Origin: Cyclobacteriaceae bacterium
Lineage (GTDB): Bacteria > Bacteroidota > Bacteroidia > Cytophagales > Cyclobacteriaceae
Direction of reading: 5' to 3'
DNA: 15,161 bases
Assembly (NCBI GenBank): GCA_015492915.1
Contig: WGED01000178.1
Span: 1-15,161, forward strand
Shown here: positions 1 to 7,246 of the stretch, in pieces
Layout: each line of letters opens with the position of its first letter
Numbering within the stretch: the first letter of the stretch is position 1
Position numbers and translations under genes: made by a program
Notes under the pieces: model-generated
What the model was told of the DNA's origin: nothing
Database searches by the model: none
The model's input: the letters and a program-made list of their open reading frames with translations, nothing else

Positions 1-1
1 T

Positions 2-376
2 TTCAGGAAGCGAACCGCGAAGGAAAAACTCGAACTGATCAAGACGGCCCATGAGGATCTCATTGTCGAACTGTTGCCCGTGATCGATGATTTTGAGAGA
101 GCCCAAAAGCACATTGAGGAGAGTGATGACCATAAAGCTTCAAAAGAAGGTTTTGACCTTATATACAACAAACTGATAAATATCCTCTCGAAAAAAGGGC
201 TCAAACCCATGGACATCAAGCCCGGGGCTGAATTTGACACTGAATTTCATGAGGCCATCAGTCAGATGCCCGTAGAAGATGAGACCATGAAAGGCAAGAT
301 CATCGATGTAGTCCAGAAAGGGTATTTTCTGGAAGACAAGGTGGTTCGATATGCCAAAGTGGTAATAGGAGTATAA
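2..376 (+). CDS. grpE: GrpE nucleotide exchange factor, 3' part
   Basis: This is the C-terminal part of GrpE, which releases ADP from DnaK (Hsp70) and resets the cytosolic folding cycle. The reading frame is open from base 2, so the gene starts before the window and about 124 residues are visible. The first residues (FRKRTAKEKLELIKTAHEDL) fit the end of the long dimerising helix. They run into the LLPVIDDFERA segment typical of GrpE. The C-terminal beta domain follows, with FHEAISQMP, a GKIIDVVQKGY segment and the closing RYAKVVIG. dnaJ begins 9 bases after the stop, so the two genes are almost certainly one operon. An internal TTG at 74 could be taken for a start, but the conserved frame continues upstream of it. 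The missing N-terminus is the only incompleteness. Confidence 0.96.
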   Translation, partial: FRKRTAKEKLELIKTAHEDLIVELLPVIDDFERAQKHIEESDDHKASKEGFDLIYNKLINILSKKGLKPMDIKPGAEFDTEFHEAISQMPVEDETMKGKIIDVVQKGYFLEDKVVRYAKVVIGV

Positions 377-385
377 AACAAAAAA

Positions 386-1507
386 ATGACAAAAAGGGAT
401 TATTACGAGGTGCTCGGTGTGAGCAGGAGTGCCACCAAAGCCGAGATCAAGAAGGCGTACAGAAAAATCGCCATCAAATTTCATCCGGACAAAAACCCTG
501 ACGACCCTGATGCAGAAGAAAAATTCAAGGAAGCTGCAGAAGCATATGAAGTCCTGAGCGATGACGACAAACGCCAGCGATACGATCGTTTTGGCCATGA
601 TGGCGTCAAGAATACAGGAGGATTTCATGGCGGCGGTATGTCGATGGATGATATCTTTTCTCAGTTTGGCGATATATTCGGCGGACATAATCCTTTTGAA
701 AGCTTTTTCGGTGGAGGCCGCAGTTACGGCAGGCGCACCTCCGGCCGCAGGGGTTCTAACCTCAGGATCAAGATCAAGCTGGACCTGGAAGAGGTAGCAC
801 ATGGTACGGAAAAGAAAATAAAAGTGAACAGACTGGTGCTTGCCGACGGGGTCTCCTACAAGAGCTGCCCTACCTGCGGCGGATCGGGACAAATTCGTAA
901 AGTTGTCAATACCATGCTGGGACAGATGGTTTCCACCACTACCTGTCACACATGCGGCGGTTCAGGCAAGATCATCGATAAGCGCCCGCCGGGTGTGGAC
1001 AGTAGCGGACTTGTTCAGAAGGAAGAGGTGATCAGCATCAAAATACCTGCGGGAGTCGAAGACGGTATGCAACTGTCGATGGCCGGCAAAGGGAATTACG
1101 GTCCTAACGGAGGCCCTCCGGGCGATTTGTTGATCCTGATCGAAGAGAAACCACACCCCGAACTCAAACGCGACGGTAACAATGTAATGTATGACCTTTA
1201 CGTGAATGTGGCCGATGCGGCGCTGGGTACCACCCTGGAAGTACCGACCATTGATGGACGGGCAAAAATAAAACTCGAACCTGGTACGCAATCGGGAAGG
1301 ATACTGAGGCTCAGAGGAAAGGGCATCAAAGACCTGAATGGATACGGATATGGCGATGAACTCATTCATGTAAATGTGTGGACTCCGAAGCAGCTCACGA
1401 AAGAAGAAAAGGAAATACTCGAAAAGCTCAGACATTCACCCAACTTTATCCCCAAGCCGGGTAAAAACGAAAAATCCTTTTTCGAAAGAATGAAGGAGTT
1501 TTTTTAA
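386..1507 (+). CDS. dnaJ: DnaJ (Hsp40) chaperone with only two zinc-finger motifs
   Basis: DnaJ delivers substrates to DnaK and stimulates its ATPase. The 373 residues show a J domain (about 1-70) with the HPD motif at 33-35, then a Gly/Phe-rich linker (about 70-118) with the MDDIFSQFGDIFGG segment common in Bacteroidota. The C-terminal peptide-binding domains include IPAGVEDGMQLSMAGKGN and the closing KEEKEILEKL segment. The zinc-finger region is odd. Normal DnaJ has four CxxCxGxG motifs forming two zinc sites (motifs 1+4 and 2+3). Here only C161/C164 (CPTCGGSG) and C187/C190 (CHTCGGSG) remain, corresponding to motifs 2 and 3. The positions of motifs 1 and 4 read VNRLVLADGVSYKS and RPPGVDSSGLV, with no cysteine. 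Length is otherwise normal and the frame is intact, so this is not a frameshift. The identity as the main DnaJ rests on the adjacent grpE. Confidence 0.96.
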   Translation: MTKRDYYEVLGVSRSATKAEIKKAYRKIAIKFHPDKNPDDPDAEEKFKEAAEAYEVLSDDDKRQRYDRFGHDGVKNTGGFHGGGMSMDDIFSQFGDIFGGHNPFESFFGGGRSYGRRTSGRRGSNLRIKIKLDLEEVAHGTEKKIKVNRLVLADGVSYKSCPTCGGSGQIRKVVNTMLGQMVSTTTCHTCGGSGKIIDKRPPGVDSSGLVQKEEVISIKIPAGVEDGMQLSMAGKGNYGPNGGPPGDLLILIEEKPHPELKRDGNNVMYDLYVNVADAALGTTLEVPTIDGRAKIKLEPGTQSGRILRLRGKGIKDLNGYGYGDELIHVNVWTPKQLTKEEKEILEKLRHSPNFIPKPGKNEKSFFERMKEFF

Positions 1508-1540
1508 GTTAAAGAGAAGCGGCATCTTCTGATCTTTAAC
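1508..1540 (+). terminator. Hairpin directly after dnaJ stop
   Basis: Immediately after the dnaJ stop codon, GTTAAAGA (1508-1515) pairs perfectly with TCTTTAAC (1533-1540). An inner GAAG (1516-1519) pairs with CTTC (1526-1529) around a 6-base loop, leaving a 3-base bulge. No T-run follows, so this is not a canonical intrinsic terminator. It may end the transcript or protect the 3' end of the grpE-dnaJ mRNA. Confidence 0.45.
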
Positions 1541-1541
1541 G

Positions 1542-1659
1542 CAAAATTCCTATCAGGATTTCGTGATGAGGACTTAAACCCAAAATTCTCAATAACCTTT
1601 CTATTCCGAGCTTAAATTACTTCAAAATCAGGCACTTCGTTCACGTTTGGTGAGGAGAC
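1542..1659 (+). repeat. Dispersed repeat, copy 1 (rearranged)
   Basis: Bases 1577-1649 match 5206-5278 in the same orientation with 5 differences in 73 bases. The preceding stretch (about 1542-1575) instead resembles the reverse complement of the right end of copy 2 (about 5363-5396), including the shared CAGGATTTCGT block. After base 1649 the sequence again follows the reverse complement of copy 2 (1642-1659 against 5304-5321, 16 of 18 bases). Copy 1 is therefore a mosaic of both arms of the same palindromic element. No open reading frame of note lies inside. It sits in the 3' flank of dnaJ. Confidence 0.75.
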
Positions 1660-1812
1660 CTGCCTGCCAGTGCGGCAGTCATTCGGGGTGACTTGGTGTT
1701 TTTATAGACGTTCCTTACTCCCGATCAGGGGTCTCCCGCTTTACGGGACAGGCTCGGCACGGTGGCAGGGAACTATGGTCTTTTTGGTTTTTTTAGTGAT
1801 AAAAAGAGCGAC

Positions 1813-1838
1813 AGTCCCCGTGCTCCGTCACGGGGACT
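1813..1838. repeat. Perfect 10-bp inverted repeat
   Basis: AGTCCCCGTG at 1813-1822 is the exact reverse complement of CACGGGGACT at 1829-1838, with a 6-base loop. It would form a stable GC-rich hairpin on either strand. No T-run follows on either side, so a terminator role is not supported. Confidence 0.7.
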
Positions 1839-1859
1839 CCGTCAGCCTGCGAGGATGCT

Positions 1860-1888
1860 TCCATGAAAAATCGCCGTTTTCTCATGGA
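1860..1888. repeat. Interrupted inverted repeat around CCATGA/TCATGG
   Basis: T-CCATGA (1860-1866) pairs with TCATGG-A (1882-1888). AAAA (1867-1870) pairs with TTTT (1877-1880) around the loop TCGCCG, and C1881 is bulged. That gives 11 pairs. It lies about 110 bases before the next gene. Its function is unknown. Confidence 0.55.
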
Positions 1889-1994
1889 TCATAATCCGAT
1901 GGGGATACACTCAAACTCATTCCAAAACAAAAACTCATAAAAATCAAATGGTTTCGAATGCAACCTTTCCCGGCGCGGCTGCGTACGTTGGGTT

Positions 1995-2888
1995 ATGTGG
2001 AGAAGAGGTTTTCTGATAGCTGTTGTTGTATTGACCAATCTGAATCTGAGTGCTCAAAGTCAAAAGAGCTATCATATCGAGAATGTTTCAGGTTGTCAAA
2101 AAGTAAAATTACACCTGAACACAACCTATGGGAAATGCACCATTCGCCCCACTTCGGGAGACAGCTACATTGAGGTCAGAAACACTTCTGAGCATAGCAT
2201 CGCTCCACAGTTCACTGATGAAACTTCAAATAATATCCAGAACATTTCCATCCGCCATATCAATGACGGCAGTGATCATTTAAGTTCAACAATTTCGAGG
2301 CACATCTTTACAGGTCATATGCCGAATGATTGTATCTGGAATTTACATCTGTCCCATGCCAGGCCCCTGCAACTCAATCTGAAATATACCGTTGGCGATA
2401 TGGATATAAACCTGTCTGACCTGCCGGTTGAGAATCTTGCCATTCAGACAGGAAGTGCCAATGTAAAGATTGCCTATGATGAGGACGGTAGCAACATGGT
2501 TGAGATGGATACATTTTATATTAAGACGGACATGGGTACGCTCATCACAAAAAACCTCAACCTTTCGCGATCGAAAAACATTATTGCTGATATCGGTTTT
2601 GGCAAAGTATTACTTGATTTTGCCGCTCCTTACAGCATCTCCTCAAATGTGCAAGCTACTGTAGGTGCCGGAAAACTTGTCGTGATAATCCCCAGCGATA
2701 AAAGCTCGGTCAAAATCAACATAAACGATTCTCCCCTCTGCCATATTTCCCTTTCGGATGAGTTTGTTATGAATAAAGACAATCAGTTTGCCTATACAGC
2801 TCAGAACGGCAAAAAAGATGTTGAACTCAACTTTGACGTCGATGTAGCCATCGGCAGTATTTCTTTTGTCTTCGACGACAGTCATTGA
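1995..2888 (+). CDS. Secreted protein, possibly toast-rack/LiaF-like beta-rich domain
   Basis: A 297-residue protein starting at the first ATG in frame. The start is supported by an immediate signal peptide: MWRRG, then a hydrophobic stretch FLIAVVVLTNLNLS and a likely cut after SAQ (about residue 21). The mature part is rich in alternating polar/hydrophobic strands. The segment WNLHLSHARPLQLNLKYTVG, followed by MDINLSDLPVENLAIQTGSA, resembles the repetitive beta-strand pattern of 'toast_rack'/DUF4097/LiaF-type domains, in which short strands stack into a solenoid. This is inference from pattern only. No catalytic motif is seen. It precedes an ABC exporter on the same strand with an 89-base gap, so co-transcription is possible but unproven. 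A role in the envelope is likely; the actual function is unknown. Confidence 0.8.
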   Translation: MWRRGFLIAVVVLTNLNLSAQSQKSYHIENVSGCQKVKLHLNTTYGKCTIRPTSGDSYIEVRNTSEHSIAPQFTDETSNNIQNISIRHINDGSDHLSSTISRHIFTGHMPNDCIWNLHLSHARPLQLNLKYTVGDMDINLSDLPVENLAIQTGSANVKIAYDEDGSNMVEMDTFYIKTDMGTLITKNLNLSRSKNIIADIGFGKVLLDFAAPYSISSNVQATVGAGKLVVIIPSDKSSVKININDSPLCHISLSDEFVMNKDNQFAYTAQNGKKDVELNFDVDVAIGSISFVFDDSH

Positions 2889-2977
2889 AAGCGCGGCCTT
2901 AGGTTTCATTTCCCGATTTTTTTTAATTAATTAGCATGGAATTTTTTGACTAAACACTAAAAAATAACTACTCCCAG

Positions 2978-3892
2978 TTGGACATACTAACCATAAAAAA
3001 CATTCACAAGTCTTATGGGGATTTCATGGCTTTGAATGACATCAACATGTCTGTACCTAAGGCCACGATCTTTGGGCTCCTGGGCCCGAACGGCGCAGGC
3101 AAGACGACGCTCATCAGGATAATCACTCAGATAATTGCCGCTGACCAGGGAACCGTTCTTATGAACGATGAGCCATTAAAACCCGAACACATCAGGCAGA
3201 TCGGATATCTGCCTGAAGAAAGAGGGCTGTATAAAAAGATGAAAGTGGGCGAGCACCTTCTCTATCTCGCTCAACTCAAAGGCCTCTCGAAGAAAGATGC
3301 CATGGATCGCATCAAAGTCTGGTTCAAAAAATTTGACATTGCCGGATGGTGGGGCAAGAAAGTGGAAGACCTCTCCAAGGGGATGCAGCAAAAAATTCAG
3401 TTTATCGCCACGGTACTCCATGATCCGGAATTGCTGATCCTCGACGAGCCGTTCTCAGGTTTTGACCCCATCAATGTCAACATTATAAAGGACGAGATAT
3501 TGAATTTTGCCAAAGAGGGCAAGACAATACTTTTGTCAACCCACAGGATGGAGTCGGTAGAAGAACTCTGTGACCATATCGCTCTGATCAATAAATCTGA
3601 AAAAATCCTCGAAGGCTCCAAGAAAGAAATCAAGGAGCAATTCAAAACAAACATATTTGAGGTACAGCACAAGGATCTGATCAGTGAAATTGAAAACGGG
3701 TTTGAGATCATTAAGCAGGAGCAACTTGATGAAGGCATATACAAAACCTCAGTAAAAATTCTTAACGGCAAAGGGCCGAACGAATTGTTGCGCTCACTCA
3801 TCGATCATGTCGAGGTGCATTCGTTCATCGAGAAGATACCATCTATGAACGAGATATTTATCACTACAGTAAAAGGAGGCGGCCATGAATAA
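2978..3892 (+). CDS. ABC-2 transporter ATPase (NatA/YhaQ-like)
   Basis: ATP-binding subunit of an ABC exporter, 304 residues, cytoplasmic. Walker A is GPNGAGKT (36-43), the signature LSKGMQQK (132-139), Walker B LLILDEP (152-158), the D-loop SGFDP (160-164) and the switch histidine H189 in STHRM. The GYLPEERGLYKKMKV segment after the Q-loop and the roughly 80-residue C-terminal extension (DUF4162-like) are typical of the NatA/YhaQ group paired with ABC-2 permeases. The likely start is TTG at 2978 (first residues MDILTIKNIHKSYGD); no better ATG lies upstream in frame. Its end overlaps the permease gene by 8 bases, so the two form one translationally coupled exporter. NatA/NatB of Bacillus was reported to export sodium, but homologues are diverse and the substrate here is unknown. 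Confidence 0.93.
   Translation: MDILTIKNIHKSYGDFMALNDINMSVPKATIFGLLGPNGAGKTTLIRIITQIIAADQGTVLMNDEPLKPEHIRQIGYLPEERGLYKKMKVGEHLLYLAQLKGLSKKDAMDRIKVWFKKFDIAGWWGKKVEDLSKGMQQKIQFIATVLHDPELLILDEPFSGFDPINVNIIKDEILNFAKEGKTILLSTHRMESVEELCDHIALINKSEKILEGSKKEIKEQFKTNIFEVQHKDLISEIENGFEIIKQEQLDEGIYKTSVKILNGKGPNELLRSLIDHVEVHSFIEKIPSMNEIFITTVKGGGHE
3872..3879 (+). promoter_or_regulatory. Strong Shine-Dalgarno inside the upstream gene
   Basis: AAAGGAGG lies 5 bases before the permease ATG at 3885, inside the last codons of the ATPase gene. It fixes the permease start. It stands out because other genes in the window show little or no Shine-Dalgarno sequence, as is usual in Bacteroidota. Confidence 0.7.
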
Positions 3893-5189
3893 AATATTAT
3901 TGATCATACGGAGAGAATACATCACGAGGGTGCGTAAAAAATCTTTCATTATCATGAGCATTGTCGGGCCTTTGCTGTTCGGTCTGATGTTCGTGATACC
4001 GATATGGCTCGCCTCAAGGGAGGGGGAAGAAAAGATAATTGAAGTACTGGATGACAGCGGGTATTTCCGAGGTAAATTCGAAGGCACAGAAACGCTCTCT
4101 TTCCGGTACATCGACAAAGGTATCGATGACGCCAAAGATGACCTCAAGACAAAGGATATCTACGGATTACTCTATATTCCGAAGTTCGATTTGGATAACC
4201 CCAAGGGCATTACCTTTTTCGGGGAGAAAAACCCGAGCATCGAAGTGCAATCATTGCTTGAGCGCTTTCTGAAAAACGAGATCGAAGACCTCAAACTGAG
4301 TCGCTCAGGCATTGATAAAGAGCAACTCGAAAAGATAAAAACCGATATTGATCTGAATGTCATCAACATAACTGAAAAGGGGGAAAAAGAAGGCGATGTA
4401 GCCATTGCAACGGCTGCAGGCTACTTTGCTTCACTGTTAATTTATTTCTTTATTTTCCTCTACGGCGTGCAAACCCTCCGGGGTGTGATCGAAGAAAAGA
4501 CGAGCCGGATTGTCGAAATCATCATTTCCTCCGTCAAGCCATTTCAATTAATGATGGGTAAGATCATTGGCATCGGCGCCGTGGGTCTTACGCAGTTTTT
4601 GCTATGGGTCATACTCACATTCGTTATCTACCAAGGGGCATTATCTTTTTACGATGTTGATTTTTCAAAATCGCCACAGATGGAGATGGCTCAAAACGGC
4701 CAAATGGTCGATTCGGCTGCAAATAATGAGGCAATGGCTGAGATATTCAACAAAATCGACACACTCAATTTTCCCCTGTTGCTCAGTACATTCCTGTTCT
4801 ATTTTCTGGGCGCGTATCTTTTCTACGGTTCGCTGTTTGCTGCCGTAGGCTCCGCCGTTGACAATGATTCGGACGCACAGCAATTTCAACTTCCGATCAC
4901 ACTGCCGCTCATTTTGTCGATCATCATGCTTGCGGCCATATTACGCGATCCTCACGGCGACCTGGCTTTCTGGGCATCTATGATTCCCTTCACTTCGCCT
5001 GTAATCATGATGATGCGCATCCCGTTCGATCCGCCTATGTGGCAGATTATCCTTTCAATGGCCTTGCTGGTTGTGGGATTTATCTTCACCACCTGGCTTG
5101 CAGGTAGGATTTACCGCATTGGCATCCTGATGCACGGCACAAAGGTCAACTATAAAATACTCGGCAAGTGGCTGATGATGAAGAACTGA
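3885..5189 (+). CDS. ABC-2 family permease (NatB/YhaP-like)
   Basis: Membrane subunit of the exporter, 434 residues. The architecture is that of NatB-type ABC-2 permeases. After a basic N-terminus (RREYITRVRKKS) comes a first membrane helix (about 20-43). A large extracytoplasmic domain (about 45-170) follows, then a cluster of further hydrophobic segments at about 174-198, 224-250, 296-322, 336-353, 361-378 and 387-409. The conserved cytoplasmic EEKTSRIVEIIISS motif (203-216), which contacts the ATPase in this family, is present. A polar, Met/Asn/Gln-rich loop at about 258-290 separates two helices. The ATG overlaps the end of the ATPase gene by 8 bases and has a strong ribosome site, consistent with fixed stoichiometry. 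The substrate cannot be told from sequence. A repeat element begins about 15 bases after its stop. Confidence 0.92.
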   Translation: MNKILLIIRREYITRVRKKSFIIMSIVGPLLFGLMFVIPIWLASREGEEKIIEVLDDSGYFRGKFEGTETLSFRYIDKGIDDAKDDLKTKDIYGLLYIPKFDLDNPKGITFFGEKNPSIEVQSLLERFLKNEIEDLKLSRSGIDKEQLEKIKTDIDLNVINITEKGEKEGDVAIATAAGYFASLLIYFFIFLYGVQTLRGVIEEKTSRIVEIIISSVKPFQLMMGKIIGIGAVGLTQFLLWVILTFVIYQGALSFYDVDFSKSPQMEMAQNGQMVDSAANNEAMAEIFNKIDTLNFPLLLSTFLFYFLGAYLFYGSLFAAVGSAVDNDSDAQQFQLPITLPLILSIIMLAAILRDPHGDLAFWASMIPFTSPVIMMMRIPFDPPMWQIILSMALLVVGFIFTTWLAGRIYRIGILMHGTKVNYKILGKWLMMKN

Positions 5190-5202
5190 TGAAAACATAA
5201 AA

Positions 5203-5401
5203 TTGAACCCAAAATTCTTAATAACCTTTCTATTCCGAGCTTAAACTACTTTAAAATCAGACATTTCGTTCACGTTTGATTCGTCACCATAAAAGTGCAT
5301 TATGCCTCCTCATCAAACGTGCAGATTTTCCTCGCCTAACGGGAGGCAAGCTTGTACTTTAACCTCTCATTACGAAATCCTGGTGAGAATTTTGGGTTGA
5401 A
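5203..5401 (+). repeat. Dispersed repeat, copy 2, MITE-like with inverted arms
   Basis: The outer ends 5203-5218 and 5386-5401 are inverted repeats (15 of 16 bases, core AACCCAAAATTCT). An inner pair, CACGTTTGAT (5271-5280) and ATCAAACGTG (5312-5321), is a perfect 10-bp inverted repeat. A further imperfect hairpin (CTCGCCT/AGGCAAG) lies near 5331-5350. The left part matches 1577-1649 at 68 of 73 bases. The roughly 200-base size, terminal inverted repeats and absence of coding capacity fit a miniature inverted-repeat element or a large REP-type hairpin. No clear target-site duplication was identified. It occupies the space between convergent genes. Confidence 0.72.
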
Positions 5402-5418
5402 GCAGGTGCAGGGTAGAG

Positions 5419-5440
5419 GATCGTAGCGGACGCCACGATC
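5419..5440. repeat. Palindrome between convergent genes
   Basis: GATCGTAGCG (5419-5428) pairs with CGCCACGATC (5431-5440), with one position forming A-C on the plus strand and G-U on the minus transcript. It lies 23 bases beyond the stop of the minus-strand surface-protein gene, so it could form the 3' hairpin of that mRNA. No T-run follows, so a canonical intrinsic terminator is not supported. Confidence 0.5.
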
Positions 5441-5462
5441 AGTAAAGGTGCAGTCCGGTGTA

Positions 5463-7115
5463 TTATCTGACAATCAACTTCCGTATGATTTCCTGCTCTC
5501 CTCCGGAAATATTCAGGAGGTAGACACCCGGAGTTAACTGTGTTTGGATAAGAGACCCCGCTCCGGAAGTTGTGCTGAAATAATCGTCATTTATCCATAC
5601 CAGCCGGCCTGAGAGGTTCAATATCCTGACCATACCATTTTCCGGCATTTTCGTAAGCCAGAAATTACCATCCGACGGGTTAGGGAAAATCCTGACCTCA
5701 TGAAGTTCAGGTGATTTTGACAAGGCTGTTATTACCGGAGTGGTCGCTGAGGTTGTACCCGAAACAGCCATTTTGCTCCCGACGGCCGTAATGCGATAAT
5801 GATAAGTACTCGCCGCCACCGTGCCAGAATCATAAAACACTGTGATGCCGGGCGGCAAAATCGCAATTTTCTCATAGCCTGCAAAATGCCCGTTTTCACG
5901 CTCAACGATATACCCCAATTCATCGTCACTGTCATTCCACGTAAGGATGACAGCCGACGGGTCGGTAGATGTAGCGCTCAGACCGTTGGGAGGTGAAGGA
6001 TAATGCTCACGCTCCGCGACCCAGACATGCATCGAAGCGACAGTGCCCAGTGAGGTGTTATCAGCATTTTTGTCTATGGCTGTTGCAACCAATTTATAAG
6101 GTCTTTGCCTGACATGATCAACCAAGGGGTTGTAAGTTATGTTTTTAAGATACGGTGGATTAATATACTCACTGCCTTCTCTCACCGTTGTTCCCGTCAT
6201 GGCGGCGAAATTACCATAAATACCTACACTCACGGAGTCGCCATCCGGATCATCCGCTGCCAGATTGAATTCGAACGGTAGTCCGGCCAGAAGGACCGTA
6301 TCTCTTAACCCGCTGATGACCGGCGCAGTATTTTCCGTCTCCTGAATATCGATAACATAATCGATCACCGTGGAACTGATCTTCTGATAACCCTCATTTG
6401 TTTTTCGCCATTCATCCATGTTTACCGCGACCGAATAAATCCCTTCAGAGTTGTCGGCATTCCAAAATAAAGCCCCCTGGGCCGGATCAATAGAAATTCT
6501 ATTTAAAAACCTGCCGGTGATCATATCCCTGACGCCGGGATACCAGTAGTCCATTACCTCAGTTTCTTTATCCTGCCGCGGTATGTGCAGGTTGAACGAC
6601 AGAGAATCGTTTTCCTTGTCGGCAAAGGACAGTTCATAAAAATACCGCAACCCTTTTTTATGAAAAAACGGCATATTTTCAAGCTCGGGAGTGCGGTTAG
6701 CACCGAGCAGGGGATCCATGTAAATCTGCGTTTCGATATACAGAGGTGTATTAATTGAATTGGCCATATTTACCAAGGCCGAGATTCTGTTGAAATATCG
6801 CACCGCAATCGTATATGCCCCAAGGCCGGGGTAGGTGTGTTGTCTGACGATCTTAATCAGAGTAAAATCAGGATTTATCATAACCCTATCGCCCTCGCCG
6901 TTGGGGATGCTCTCATATTTACCGTCTCCATATAAGAGTTCTATGGATCCAAAAATAACATCCGAAGCTGCCCTTTGCAAAATGTTAATGTGTATCTCCG
7001 CGGTATTGCTTTGGGACGATGTAGGCTGCACAGATATGTATATCAATGATGAGAATGTCTCTGCCGGGCGAAACGATAAAATAAAAAATACGAGGAACAG
7101 GACGCGTATCATCAT
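5463..7115 (-). CDS. T9SS-exported surface protein with gliding-protein N-terminus, FN3 and type A sorting domain
   Basis: A 550-residue secreted protein when started at ATG 7115; the frame stays open to 7169, but only the 7115 start (or 7112) puts the signal peptide MMIRVLFLVFFILSFRP at the N-terminus. Residues about 20-140 carry YGDGKYESIP, HTYPGLGAYTIAV and NSINTPLYIETQIYMDP. I recognise this pattern from the N-terminal region of large Bacteroidota gliding/adhesin-type proteins. Two cadherin/Ig-like domains follow (about 142-255 and 262-367, each with an acidic D-x-D-x-D/ENDS segment that could bind calcium). A fibronectin type III domain lies at about 373-457. The last ~80 residues (VRIFPNPSDGNFWL, RILNLSGRLVW, LTPGVYLL, KLIVR) are a type A C-terminal sorting signal for the type IX system. 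It is probably cell-surface or secreted; adhesion is inferred. The dehydrogenase gene upstream is on the same strand with a 131-base gap. Confidence 0.88.
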   Translation of the reverse strand: MMIRVLFLVFFILSFRPAETFSSLIYISVQPTSSQSNTAEIHINILQRAASDVIFGSIELLYGDGKYESIPNGEGDRVMINPDFTLIKIVRQHTYPGLGAYTIAVRYFNRISALVNMANSINTPLYIETQIYMDPLLGANRTPELENMPFFHKKGLRYFYELSFADKENDSLSFNLHIPRQDKETEVMDYWYPGVRDMITGRFLNRISIDPAQGALFWNADNSEGIYSVAVNMDEWRKTNEGYQKISSTVIDYVIDIQETENTAPVISGLRDTVLLAGLPFEFNLAADDPDGDSVSVGIYGNFAAMTGTTVREGSEYINPPYLKNITYNPLVDHVRQRPYKLVATAIDKNADNTSLGTVASMHVWVAEREHYPSPPNGLSATSTDPSAVILTWNDSDDELGYIVERENGHFAGYEKIAILPPGITVFYDSGTVAASTYHYRITAVGSKMAVSGTTSATTPVITALSKSPELHEVRIFPNPSDGNFWLTKMPENGMVRILNLSGRLVWINDDYFSTTSGAGSLIQTQLTPGVYLLNISGGEQEIIRKLIVR

Positions 7116-7246
7116 TTGATAAGAAAAATACCCTTTTCTATAAATACTAAAATATAGCGCTTCGGCCATTAATATCTATTATAACGAACAATAACGCCCT
7201 TACCGCATCTTTTAAAACGAGAATTTCGGCCGGATCTCAATATAAC

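Larger units (their letters stand above)
1660..1994. other. Non-coding region with strong inverted repeats
   Basis: About 330 bases without a credible gene. A short open frame here (1670-1894) has low-complexity, unconvincing content. Visible structures are CTGCC/GGCAG near 1665-1679, TCCCG/CGGGA around a 5-base loop near 1731-1745, and a perfect 10-bp stem AGTCCCCGTG/CACGGGGACT with a 6-base loop (1813-1838). A further stem, TCCATGA/TCATGGA plus AAAA/TTTT with one bulged base, lies at 1860-1888. The region could encode a structured RNA or be the decayed remainder of repeats. No clear promoter for the next gene was found. Confidence 0.5.

Noticed and set aside
140..949. 269-codon open frame on the minus strand
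   Set aside because: It lies antisense to grpE and dnaJ, whose proteins are clearly recognisable; its own translation has no family pattern.
1853..1864. 12-base match GGATGCTTCCAT to the minus strand near 11451-11462
   Set aside because: The contexts differ, the match does not extend, and both lie in hairpin-prone sequence; chance is the simplest explanation.
1542..1890. CRISPR array or tandem repeat
   Set aside because: The repeats here are inverted and dispersed, without regular spacers or repeated unit length, and no cas gene is present.
1670..1894. 74-codon frame in the gap after dnaJ
   Set aside because: It runs through several hairpins and repeat-like sequence, has no signal or domain pattern and no ribosome site.
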